NCBI GenBank assembly: GCA_964519985.1 | Contig: CAZFMF010000004.1 | Span: 62,001 to 126,000 of the forward strand | DNA: 64,000 bases | Direction of reading: 5' to 3' | Source of the DNA: JAIEOG01 sp964519985 | GTDB taxonomy: Bacteria > Bdellovibrionota > FAC87 > UBA2466 | In this document: one piece after another, positions 51,476 through 58,301 of the stretch | How positions within the stretch are numbered: position 1 is the first letter of the stretch | Layout: every line of letters begins with the position of its first letter | Position numbers and translations under genes: made by a program | Notes under the pieces: generated by a model | What the model was told of the DNA's origin: nothing | The model's database searches: none | Seen by the model: the letters and a program-made list of their open reading frames with translations, nothing else

Positions 51476-51990
51476 CCGTTGTCCTCCATCATTTCCAAAA
51501 AATTATCGTCGTTAATGCCGGCCTTACTGCCGAACTCTTTAAAGAATGCACGGCACTCATCGTGGGACGGGTCACGTCCCAAATGCGCCTCCGAGTTCAA
51601 CCGAATCCGACTCGTTCCGGCGCCCGCACCCGCGAAAACCGGGGGCAGGTAAAACAAATCCATGTCGTAGCTGGCCACGATTCCTTCCGTGCGCACGTTG
51701 TTTTCCTCGGTGCGCAGGAACTCCAGGTTCGGCCGACGCGCGATACCTTGGATCTTCTCGAAGTACGCGTTGAACACGATCTCGGCGTTACGCTGCTGGA
51801 TCGGTTGGCGGCTGGCCCCTGATTTATAGGTTCGGGCCGCCATGTACGTCGCGAACTCGATGTAATCGCTCACTACCAGCAAGAGGGAGAGGCTCAGGAA
51901 GAAGAGGAGGAAGAAGAACAGAACGACGGAGACGGCGATGAATTCAATCGCCGCTTGTCCACTTTCGTTTTTCTTTCTCCGAACTCCCAT
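51469..51990 (-). CDS. TadE/TadG-like minor pilin
   Basis: 173 residues. Leader MGVRRKKNESG, then QAAIEFIAVSVVLFFFLLFF, a processed-type N-terminal helix with the conserved glutamate five residues into the mature part. The soluble domain (60-173) has two cysteines near the end (DECRAF and DNGC). Such proteins are minor components of Flp pili. Start ATG at 51990; its neighbour downstream overlaps by seven bases. Confidence 0.8.
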   Translation of the reverse strand: MGVRRKKNESGQAAIEFIAVSVVLFFFLLFFLSLSLLLVVSDYIEFATYMAARTYKSGASRQPIQQRNAEIVFNAYFEKIQGIARRPNLEFLRTEENNVRTEGIVASYDMDLFYLPPVFAGAGAGTSRIRLNSEAHLGRDPSHDECRAFFKEFGSKAGINDDNFLEMMEDNGC

Positions 51991-51999
51991 AACTTCTCC

Positions 52000-52049
52000 A
52001 GGTACCTGCTACCTTTTAGGAGATTTCTCCTAAAAGGTAGCAGGTACCT
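52000..52049. repeat. Perfect 24-bp inverted repeat after a pilin-like gene
   Basis: Arms AGGTACCTGCTACCTTTTAG(GAGA) at 52000-52023 and its exact complement at 52026-52049, with a 2-base loop. It includes part of the stop codon of the pilin-like gene at 52048 and ends 10 bases before the next gene's start, so it also covers that gene's ribosome-binding region. Confidence 0.92.
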
Positions 52050-52317
52050 ACAAGTGCAGCGGTTTGGCCCGGGCTGGATCGCCCGGGTGGCCACTCTGGC
52101 CCGGCTGTAGGACTTCTCCGGGTTGCAGCTCACCGTTTTGCACCACGTTGACGATCGCGCTCCGAATCGTCGCGAGCATCAACTTTGTGAAATTCGCCAT
52201 CGGACCGATCATCACGATGTAAGTCGTGATGAAAGCCGCCGCGAGCAACATCAGGTACTCGACCATCGTTTGCCCGCGCTCGTTGCCGAGTCGGCGCTGC
52301 CGCCGACGGCGCTTCAT
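52048..52317 (-). CDS. Pilin-like protein (Flp/TadE-type helix)
   Basis: 89 residues. Basic leader MKRRRRQRRLGNERG, then QTMVEYLMLLAAAFITTYIV, the Gln-Thr-x-x-Glu-Tyr hydrophobic helix of Flp-type pilins. The C-terminus is Pro/Gly-rich. The ATG overlaps the prepilin peptidase stop (ATGA). Its stop codon lies in the arm of the perfect palindrome. Confidence 0.78.
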   Translation of the reverse strand: MKRRRRQRRLGNERGQTMVEYLMLLAAAFITTYIVMIGPMANFTKLMLATIRSAIVNVVQNGELQPGEVLQPGQSGHPGDPARAKPLHL

Positions 52318-52814
52318 AAAATCTCCCAGTGGCGCGCTTGCGCGACACTCACGACGAGGTAGGCGCAGAAGAAGGCGGGCCCGAAGGCCATCTTCACGGC
52401 GCGTTTCGTCGGTTCGCCCCGGCGTACGTTCTCGGCAATACTCCGAGCCCCGCCGCGAAAACCCTTGGCGTGAATCAGGGTGACCAAACCCACCAGGGCC
52501 CCGACCACGATCGCAATCGCCGCCACTTGTAAAATCGTCTTGGCGTCCGTCCAGGCGCCCATGGCCATGAGCAACTTCGCATCCCCCGCCGCCACGGCCT
52601 TGACCGCGTACAAGGGGAAGAAAAGCCCAAAGGCCACCGCAATGGCGATCAGCGCCTGCAGGCCCGAGTCCCAGCCGCCAAAGCCAAAGCGATAAATCAG
52701 TCCCGTTAGGAGGAAGGTGAAGGTGAGCCAGTTATAGATCTTGCCCCAAAGGAGATCGGTGGCGGAAGCCACCAAGAGAAGTACCCAAAGAGCGATTTCC
52801 GGACCCCCAACCAT
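52314..52814 (-). CDS. cpaA: TadV/CpaA prepilin peptidase
   Basis: 166 residues, polytopic, with the two aspartates of the A24 prepilin peptidases: D20 in SATDLLWGKIYN and D78 in AAGDAKLLMA (GxGD-type). It cleaves Flp prepilins after glycine in the membrane. The short form lacking the methylase domain is usual for Tad systems. It sits between the pilin genes and the rest of the operon. Confidence 0.9.
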   Translation of the reverse strand: MVGGPEIALWVLLLVASATDLLWGKIYNWLTFTFLLTGLIYRFGFGGWDSGLQALIAIAVAFGLFFPLYAVKAVAAGDAKLLMAMGAWTDAKTILQVAAIAIVVGALVGLVTLIHAKGFRGGARSIAENVRRGEPTKRAVKMAFGPAFFCAYLVVSVAQARHWEIL

Positions 52815-52854
52815 TACGTACCCCCGTACGAACGACTACCCGGATTCAACTCGT

Positions 52855-52885
52855 GTCTTAAAAAGTGCGTGGCACCTTTTAAGAC
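52855..52885. repeat. Near-perfect palindrome at the 3' end of a pilin gene
   Basis: GTCTTAAAAAGTGC (52855-52868), loop gtg, GCACCTTTTAAGAC (52872-52885), one mismatch. The last base is the first base of the pilin's stop codon. It has the same placement and a similar CCTTTTA core as the palindrome at 52000-52049, though a different tip. Confidence 0.85.
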
Positions 52886-53082
52886 TAGTTGCCGCCTCCC
52901 ACAAAGCCTTGGCCCGAGCGGGTTTCGTTGGAAATATTTCCTTCGAGTCCCGTCAGGCCGTCGCGGAAGACGTCATTAAAAAACTTTGCGATCTGCAAGG
53001 CGAAGATGGCCCCGAAGGCGACCATCAAGACATACTCGATGGTACTTTGCCCTCGGGACCCTAATTTCGTTGCTCGTCGCAA
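52885..53082 (-). CDS. Flp-family pilin
   Basis: About 65 residues. Leader ending KLGSRG, then QSTIEYVLMVAFGAIFALQI, matching class IVb Flp pilins with the Glu-Tyr pair. Start TTG at 53082 is favoured because AGGAGG lies four bases upstream; an in-frame GTG at 53103 has no ribosome site. A palindrome follows immediately. Confidence 0.8.
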   Translation of the reverse strand: MRRATKLGSRGQSTIEYVLMVAFGAIFALQIAKFFNDVFRDGLTGLEGNISNETRSGQGFVGGGN

Positions 53083-53120
53083 GGAGCCTCCTAGGCTCCG
53101 CACTCAATAACCCGTGAGGG

Positions 53121-53312
53121 TTACTGCATGCTCGCGTTCATCAGCTGATTGATCTTGGCGTTCACGCCCTTGAAAACCTGCTCGACGGTGCTCGGCAAGC
53201 GGTTCTTAAGTTCGCGGCCCAAGACGCTGATGACGACCACGATGACGGCGATAATCAGGAGATATTCGACCGTCGTCTGACCGTTTTCGTCTCGAATGAA
53301 TTGCTTAACCAT
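53121..53312 (-). CDS. flp: Flp-family pilin, first gene of the Tad operon
   Basis: 63 residues. Leader MVKQFIRDENG, then QTTVEYLLIIAVIVVVISVL, a classic Flp pilin with the Glu-Tyr motif at positions +5/+6. The mature length of about 52 residues is typical of the major Flp subunit. GAGGATACAAC precedes the ATG. The AT-rich region upstream probably holds the operon promoter. Confidence 0.88.
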   Translation of the reverse strand: MVKQFIRDENGQTTVEYLLIIAVIVVVISVLGRELKNRLPSTVEQVFKGVNAKINQLMNASMQ

Positions 53313-53428
53313 GTTGTATCCTCGGCGTTCTTTGTGGAGGCTTACGCACCCACTTTGTTAATTCATAACGCGACGTGCTACATGATTCATTTTAGCAATT
53401 CCTCGAATCCCGTCAAATCGAGTCAACA

Positions 53429-53451
53429 CTTAAATATTTGAAATATTTAAG
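53429..53451. promoter_or_regulatory. Perfect AT-rich palindrome upstream of the Tad operon
   Basis: CTTAAATATTT g AAATATTTAAG, 11-bp arms with one central base, 117 bases upstream of the first pilin start. A symmetric site of this size suits a dimeric regulator. Confidence 0.5.
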
Positions 53452-53452
53452 A

Positions 53453-53650
53453 AAAACCCGTCAACGTATTCTACACTTCTCTCTAAATAGATCGGAAAAT
53501 CGACAGTTTTTCATGAGGATAAACCCCGTCCGCTGTCGAAGTTTTGGACACCCCTTGTCGACTTTTTAGCTAACCCCTTAAGAACTCAATGCAACGCGTT
53601 GTCGACTATGTTACACTGCGTCAACTTCACGACAACTTGCGTTTCTAGAT
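53453..53650. promoter_or_regulatory. Gene-free regulatory stretch between the pilus operon and the protease gene
   Basis: About 410 bases (53313-53725) contain no gene. Short recurring words are visible: TTGTCGACT at 53556 and 53600, and GTCAAC at 53422, 53460 and 53621. The base composition is much lower in GC than the surrounding genes, as expected for a promoter region. No clear -35/-10 pair could be assigned. Confidence 0.4.
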
Positions 53651-53725
53651 GGCTTGGGGCGGTCGGTTTTTTCGGGGGCGGGGATACCCTCTAAAACATC
53701 CTCCAAACCCTTCCTAGGACGTTTC

Positions 53726-55738
53726 GTGCGGGGGAGTTTCCGGCCATTTGCTGCCTGGAACTCGGTAGCTTGGGGGTGTTCGTTGGGTGGTTTCGGAAAG
53801 TCTCGGTTCTTGCTTCTCTCTCTCATCGCCGTCACTTTGTGGGGTTTGGGGGATCGGCTCGGCGCTCAGTCCAAGCCTGACTCTATTTCTTGTGAATCCG
53901 CCTACCAAATTGGGGAATGGAGCTGGAAAGCCACCCCTTCCGAAAAAACCTCGTCTCTGAAGGACCCGGCCTTCGGTCGCAAGGTCATGGGCCGGTACCT
54001 CGAACTCGTGGATCCCAATAAAGTGCTTTTCCTTCAGGCGGAGGTGGATCGCTATCTCGAGCAGGCCGAGACCCGATGGAAGACTTTCACGGAAACCCAC
54101 CGATGCGGCGGTTTTGAAACTTGGTTGGCGGCCGAGTACCCGAAGGCCAAATCGCGTTTTGAAAAAATCTTCTTCGCTCTGCCCCTCGAAAAACATCTGC
54201 CGGCGGTGTTGCCGATGCACGGCAACGAGGAAAAGGGTTATCCCATTTTTCACACCTACCCAAAAGACGAAGCGGAAATCAAAACGCGGGCGGCCAAGTT
54301 CGCTACGGCGATCGGGGAAGCGGCCGGCCAAACGCAATTGATTGGATTCGGTGGCGATGTCCGCGCGCTTATGGCCTTTGTGATGCCGATGGCGGTGTAC
54401 CCTTCGAGTCCGCCGGCGGCGGTGCACCTTCTCACCCGTGCGGTGGTGGGAGCGATTGATCCTTTTTCCGATTACTTTTCCGATGAGGAGTACGCGGACT
54501 TTTACCGCGACCTGACCGGCGGAACCTCCGGCATCGGCGTGCGCGTGCGCGAGATGCCCAGTGGCCTTTTGATCTTGAAAGTCGCGGACGGGACACCCGC
54601 GGCGGCCTCGAAACAATTGCATCCGGGCGATCTCATTACCCACGTGGATGGAGTCGCGCTGAGTGCGTTGAAAGGAATCAAGCACCGTTACGCCCTGGAA
54701 GGCGCCGAGTCGACCCCCGTCGTGCTGACGGTCGCCAAGGCCGATGGGAAATCTCCGCGTTCGGTGCGGTTGGTGCGTAAGGCCTTTGCTTTCGAGGACA
54801 CCCGTATCGAATCGCGATGGGTGACACTGCGTTCGCGTCCGGGTCGCAAGATGGCCGTCATTTCGATTCCGAGTTTTTACGGTCGGGGCGGCGAATCCCT
54901 CGTGGGAGAACGCAGCAGCGCCGAGGATCTCGAAATGGAATTGGCCAAGGTTATCAAATCGGATCCTTCGGTGGTCGTGCTCGATTTGCGGGGAAATCCG
55001 GGCGGCTATTTGGAAGAAGCGGTGGCGATGGCCGGACTCTTCATCGGCGCCAAGCCGGTGGTGACGGTCGTGGATCCGCTCACGACGCGCGTGCAGCGGG
55101 ATCGTTCGCATGCGATCGCTTACAAGGGGCCACTCGTAGTCCTAGTGGACGAAAACAGCGCCAGCGCTTCCGAGATCTTGGCGGGCGCGCTCAAGGATTA
55201 CCAGCGGGCGGTGATCCTCGGTACGCCCAGGACCTATGGAAAGGGCAGTGTGCAACGCCTCTTCTACTTGAAGAACGGCTTGATCGCGATGGACCCGCAA
55301 GATCAGATCGGGGTCCTAAAACTGACCACGAGCTTTTTCTATTCGCCGCTTGGCAAATCGCCCGCGGACGGGGGCGTCCAACCGCACATTGTTTTGCAAA
55401 AGCCGAAGGGACGAGAGCCGCAGCGCAAGCAACGGGTTCCGAAGCAGTCGCCTTTTGTGGATGGTGGCACACTCAGCGATATTCAGTTGCAGGAGCGCAC
55501 GATGGCCCTGCGGATTGCCGCACTGAAGGAGTCGAGCGCGGAACGTTCGGCGGATGTGAAGGGCATTTTTAATGAAGCGGTGAAAAAAGCCTTCGGCCCC
55601 GACAATGCGGATGAGGCGGCTCGCGCCTCGTTGGCGGAGTCGCTCGCGATCGCCGATGATCTAGCGACATTGGAACAAGGGGCGAGTCGCGCCGACACGC
55701 GTCCGACCGCGAAATCTAACAGTAGCGCTCGGCGTTAA
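53726..55738 (+). CDS. S41 C-terminal-processing protease (CtpA/Prc family)
   Basis: 670 residues. An N-terminal hydrophobic segment (SRFLLLSLIAVTLWGLG) targets it to the envelope. A helical domain (60-270) precedes a PDZ domain (GIGVRVREMPSGLLILKVADG, then LHPGDLITHVDG) and the S41 catalytic domain with LDLRGNPGGYL, serine S480 in ENSASASEI and lysine K506 in TYGKGSVQ. These proteases trim periplasmic or outer-membrane proteins. GTG at 53726 follows AGGA; TTG starts at 53654 and 53783 are also possible. The extended N-terminal domain is like that of E. coli Prc. Confidence 0.88.
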   Translation: MRGSFRPFAAWNSVAWGCSLGGFGKSRFLLLSLIAVTLWGLGDRLGAQSKPDSISCESAYQIGEWSWKATPSEKTSSLKDPAFGRKVMGRYLELVDPNKVLFLQAEVDRYLEQAETRWKTFTETHRCGGFETWLAAEYPKAKSRFEKIFFALPLEKHLPAVLPMHGNEEKGYPIFHTYPKDEAEIKTRAAKFATAIGEAAGQTQLIGFGGDVRALMAFVMPMAVYPSSPPAAVHLLTRAVVGAIDPFSDYFSDEEYADFYRDLTGGTSGIGVRVREMPSGLLILKVADGTPAAASKQLHPGDLITHVDGVALSALKGIKHRYALEGAESTPVVLTVAKADGKSPRSVRLVRKAFAFEDTRIESRWVTLRSRPGRKMAVISIPSFYGRGGESLVGERSSAEDLEMELAKVIKSDPSVVVLDLRGNPGGYLEEAVAMAGLFIGAKPVVTVVDPLTTRVQRDRSHAIAYKGPLVVLVDENSASASEILAGALKDYQRAVILGTPRTYGKGSVQRLFYLKNGLIAMDPQDQIGVLKLTTSFFYSPLGKSPADGGVQPHIVLQKPKGREPQRKQRVPKQSPFVDGGTLSDIQLQERTMALRIAALKESSAERSADVKGIFNEAVKKAFGPDNADEAARASLAESLAIADDLATLEQGASRADTRPTAKSNSSARR

Positions 55739-55866
55739 CCGCTCCAGAAAAAAGACGATCCTCGCCGAAGCGGGTATGGTAATCTATAAGTGACTGGATT
55801 GACTGAGGTTACTGGTCCATTCACCCGCCCCGACTGAGCGTCGGGCATGACACCGAGGGGAAACGC

Positions 55867-56019
55867 ATGGCCGAAGAAGCATATTGTGTGAAGTGCCGTA
55901 AGAAAACGTCGATGAAGGACACGCAGGAAGTGAAGATGAAGAACGGTCGTCCCGCCGTGAAGGGCGTTTGTTCTGAGTGCGGCACGGGCGTTTACAAAAT
56001 TCTGTCCCAGTCCAAGTAA
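55867..56019 (+). CDS. DUF5679 small zinc-ribbon protein
   Basis: 50 residues, MAEEAYCVKCRKKTSMKDTQ at the start and CSECGTGVYKI near the end. The CVKC and CSEC pairs form a zinc ribbon, and the KNGRPAVKG linker is typical of DUF5679. A GAGGGG ribosome site lies six bases before the ATG. The function is unknown. It lies 128 bases after the protease gene. Confidence 0.85.
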   Translation: MAEEAYCVKCRKKTSMKDTQEVKMKNGRPAVKGVCSECGTGVYKILSQSK

Positions 56020-56092
56020 TCGTTTTTAAGTCGCACCCAAGGTTAGCTTTACACTTTTACGACTTCCGGGCGGGGGTGCGTCATCGCCTACA

Positions 56093-57130
56093 TTAGCCGG
56101 CCTTCTTGAGAATCGGCTTTTCGGATTTTGCGCCGCTATTCGACGGTAGGGTCTCAAACTGGCAGCAACGATTGCGGCCGTTGGCCTTGGCGAAATAAAG
56201 CGCGGTGTCCGCGCGATTCACGATTTCCTTCATTGCGAAGGCGGCTTCGGCTCCGGCCGCCCACGACCTCATCAAAGTCGCCGTACCGAGGCTGATGGTG
56301 ACGGGGATATGCACACCTTCGTGCATGATCTTCATATTTTCGATTTTATTGCGGAAGCGTTCGCAGAAGATCAATGCCCCTTCGGCATCGGTGGTATTCA
56401 AGATGCAAACAAACTCTTCTCCGCCGAAGCGCCCGATGACATCCGTATCGCGAGCCTCGTCCTTTAATGTTTTGGCGACCGTGGCCAGAACATGATCACC
56501 GCCCTGGTGGCCATAGGTGTCATTCACCTTTTTGAAATGATCGATATCGCACATCACCACCGAGAGTTTGTGGCTGTCACCCTGGCGTAAGGCAGTTTTT
56601 ATACTCCGGAGCAACATTCCTTCGGTATAGGCCTTGTTGTAAAGCTGGGTGAGGCCGTCGACAATGGCGTCCTTTTTCTTCTCTTCGTATTTCTTCTGCA
56701 ATTCACTCTCGGCGGTCACGTTGCGGATGGTCAGCAACGCCCCGATCGGGCTACCGTCATCGGCCGTGATCGGTACGGCGCCAAAGATCATGTGGAGGTC
56801 GGGATACGCTTTGCTGGTGCCTTTCAGTTCGTCGATCCGCAGCGGCTTGTTCTGGCTCACCACCTGCCGGGCGGGGCAACCGTCCGGGCAGGATGAGGTT
56901 TTCAAAAGGGTGCAGAAATCCCCAATCTTCAGGGCTTTCCGGTAGCTTTCGCCGGTTAGCTCCGTGAAGGCATCATTAAAGTCGACGACGCGGTTCTCGG
57001 CATCCACGACGCAAAATGCGTCGAGAAAGATATCCAAGAGTGGGCGGTTCTTCTGCAGCCAAGCTTCTAGCTGCCCGCGCCCCTTGTCGCCTTTATTTCG
57101 CGAAGGCGAAGTATTGCTTGGGATTGCCAT
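56093..57130 (-). CDS. PAS-GGDEF diguanylate cyclase
   Basis: 345 residues. A PAS domain (about 28-145) contains TSSCPDGCPARQ, a small cysteine cluster that could bind metal or sense redox. The GGDEF domain (165-320) has MCDIDHFKKVNDTYGH and active-site RFGGEEF, so cyclase activity is likely; no RxxD inhibitory site precedes it. The gene overlaps the STAS gene upstream by 38 bases, linking c-di-GMP output to the partner-switch module. Confidence 0.9.
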   Translation of the reverse strand: MAIPSNTSPSRNKGDKGRGQLEAWLQKNRPLLDIFLDAFCVVDAENRVVDFNDAFTELTGESYRKALKIGDFCTLLKTSSCPDGCPARQVVSQNKPLRIDELKGTSKAYPDLHMIFGAVPITADDGSPIGALLTIRNVTAESELQKKYEEKKKDAIVDGLTQLYNKAYTEGMLLRSIKTALRQGDSHKLSVVMCDIDHFKKVNDTYGHQGGDHVLATVAKTLKDEARDTDVIGRFGGEEFVCILNTTDAEGALIFCERFRNKIENMKIMHEGVHIPVTISLGTATLMRSWAAGAEAAFAMKEIVNRADTALYFAKANGRNRCCQFETLPSNSGAKSEKPILKKAG

Positions 57131-57563
57131 CCAGTTCCATCTCCCCCTCTTTGCACGAAGTACAGGTCATGCTTTCGGGGATGTTCGGGTTTCCGTTTCC
57201 AAATTTATCTTGCGTCACGAGGGTCATCGATTCCGACTCGCATTCGTCGCAGACGTAGGGCACGTACACCGAAGTCACTTTCGCGTGACTTAGGAAGCTC
57301 GGGACCATGTTCATCTGACGGACGATAAGCGGCGGGCACTCCTCGTAGGCAATTTGCGCCGAAGCGAGATCCTTCATGAAGTTCACCCAGGTGCGGATGC
57401 CGCAGGAGTTAATCGACGTCACGCCCTTGAAATTAATCACCAGGTTCGACCCGGATTTCTTGAGCGCTTCGAATTCGGTATCCTCGTCGATCACCCCTTT
57501 CAGGTAGATCTTGGTGACGCCGCCTTCCTGCTTGCTCTCGTATTTGAACTTCTCGTTAATCAT
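57093..57563 (-). CDS. STAS-domain anti-sigma antagonist with zinc-ribbon tail
   Basis: 156 residues. Residues 1-105 form a STAS-like domain with the phospho-site region GVTSINSCGIRTWV, equivalent to the DSSG serine loop of SpoIIAA. The C-terminal 50 residues carry CDEC and CTSC, a four-cysteine zinc ribbon not usual in STAS proteins. It lies between the kinase-like ATPase and the cyclase gene. Phosphorylation by the ATPase and reversal by the phosphatase are inferred from the operon. Confidence 0.75.
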   Translation of the reverse strand: MINEKFKYESKQEGGVTKIYLKGVIDEDTEFEALKKSGSNLVINFKGVTSINSCGIRTWVNFMKDLASAQIAYEECPPLIVRQMNMVPSFLSHAKVTSVYVPYVCDECESESMTLVTQDKFGNGNPNIPESMTCTSCKEGEMELDGNPKQYFAFAK

Positions 57564-57569
57564 CTCCGT

Positions 57570-58301
57570 CTACCTCCGGTGAAAGAAATTAAAAGAAAAG
57601 TTGTCGGGATCATAAGACCGTTGATCGGATATCCAGCACGACACTACGGTCGATTTTCCCGGGGTCGCGACGAACTTTAGGTGCGTCACGGCATCAAAAA
57701 TCATATAAGTGCCGAGTCCCGCTCCGCCTTCTTTCGTCTGAATCTGCGTGGAGCTCTCGTAGCATCGAAAGAGGGAGGCCGCGATGTCCTCGAAACCGAG
57801 GCTCCCCGCTTGGTCACTCACCGAAAGAAAAAGGCCGTTGTCGCTGGCCCGAAATCGAATCGTTAAGATCTCATTACTGCCCAGGGTAACGCGCGAGCGG
57901 CGGGCATACTTTTCCTTACCGTTCCTGTCGCGGTACGCGTGGTAAAGCGCGTTCGTGAGGGTTTCCTCCAGCACGCTTTCCACTTTTTCGCGTAAAAACC
58001 GTTTCCCTTCGATACCGGCGCGGGCAACGATCTGCTGGATCATGGCCTGGCGATCGACACTCGATGCCAGTTTCAATTCGGAAGACTGGGCCTCGAGCTC
58101 CCAGCTATAGGTGGGCACCGCGTTCGCGCGCAGGGAGTCGGTCGTCTGCTTGACGCCGGGATCGCGATCGCCGAGCGGCGTGGAGTGCACGTGCTGGCAT
58201 CCGCTACCGATCAATCCCACCGCCTCGCGCTTCGATACCGTTCCGCAATGCAGATCGGACGCGGCGGGTATTCTTTCTTTTTTCGGACCCTTCTTCATCA
58301 T
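57570..58301 (-). CDS. RsbW/SpoIIAB-like ATPase (HATPase_c_2)
   Basis: 243 residues. The ATP-binding fold occupies about 85-230: N-box VLEETLTNALYHAY, G1-type VSDQAGSLGF and G2 GGAGLGTYMI. An N-terminal extension of about 80 residues is rich in polar residues. Such proteins bind and phosphorylate STAS partners or bind sigma factors. The start overlaps the phosphatase stop (ATGA). No sigma factor gene lies next to it. Confidence 0.83.
   Translation of the reverse strand: MMKKGPKKERIPAASDLHCGTVSKREAVGLIGSGCQHVHSTPLGDRDPGVKQTTDSLRANAVPTYSWELEAQSSELKLASSVDRQAMIQQIVARAGIEGKRFLREKVESVLEETLTNALYHAYRDRNGKEKYARRSRVTLGSNEILTIRFRASDNGLFLSVSDQAGSLGFEDIAASLFRCYESSTQIQTKEGGAGLGTYMIFDAVTHLKFVATPGKSTVVSCWISDQRSYDPDNFSFNFFHRR

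Noticed and set aside
53714..55111. 465-codon minus-strand frame opposite the S41 protease
   Set aside because: Shadow of a well-supported gene; the product has no recognisable fold and is unusually rich in Arg and His.
56020..56092. Terminator after the DUF5679 gene
   Set aside because: The GCACCC/GGGTGC pair is about 45 bases apart with no U-run and no stable short stem.
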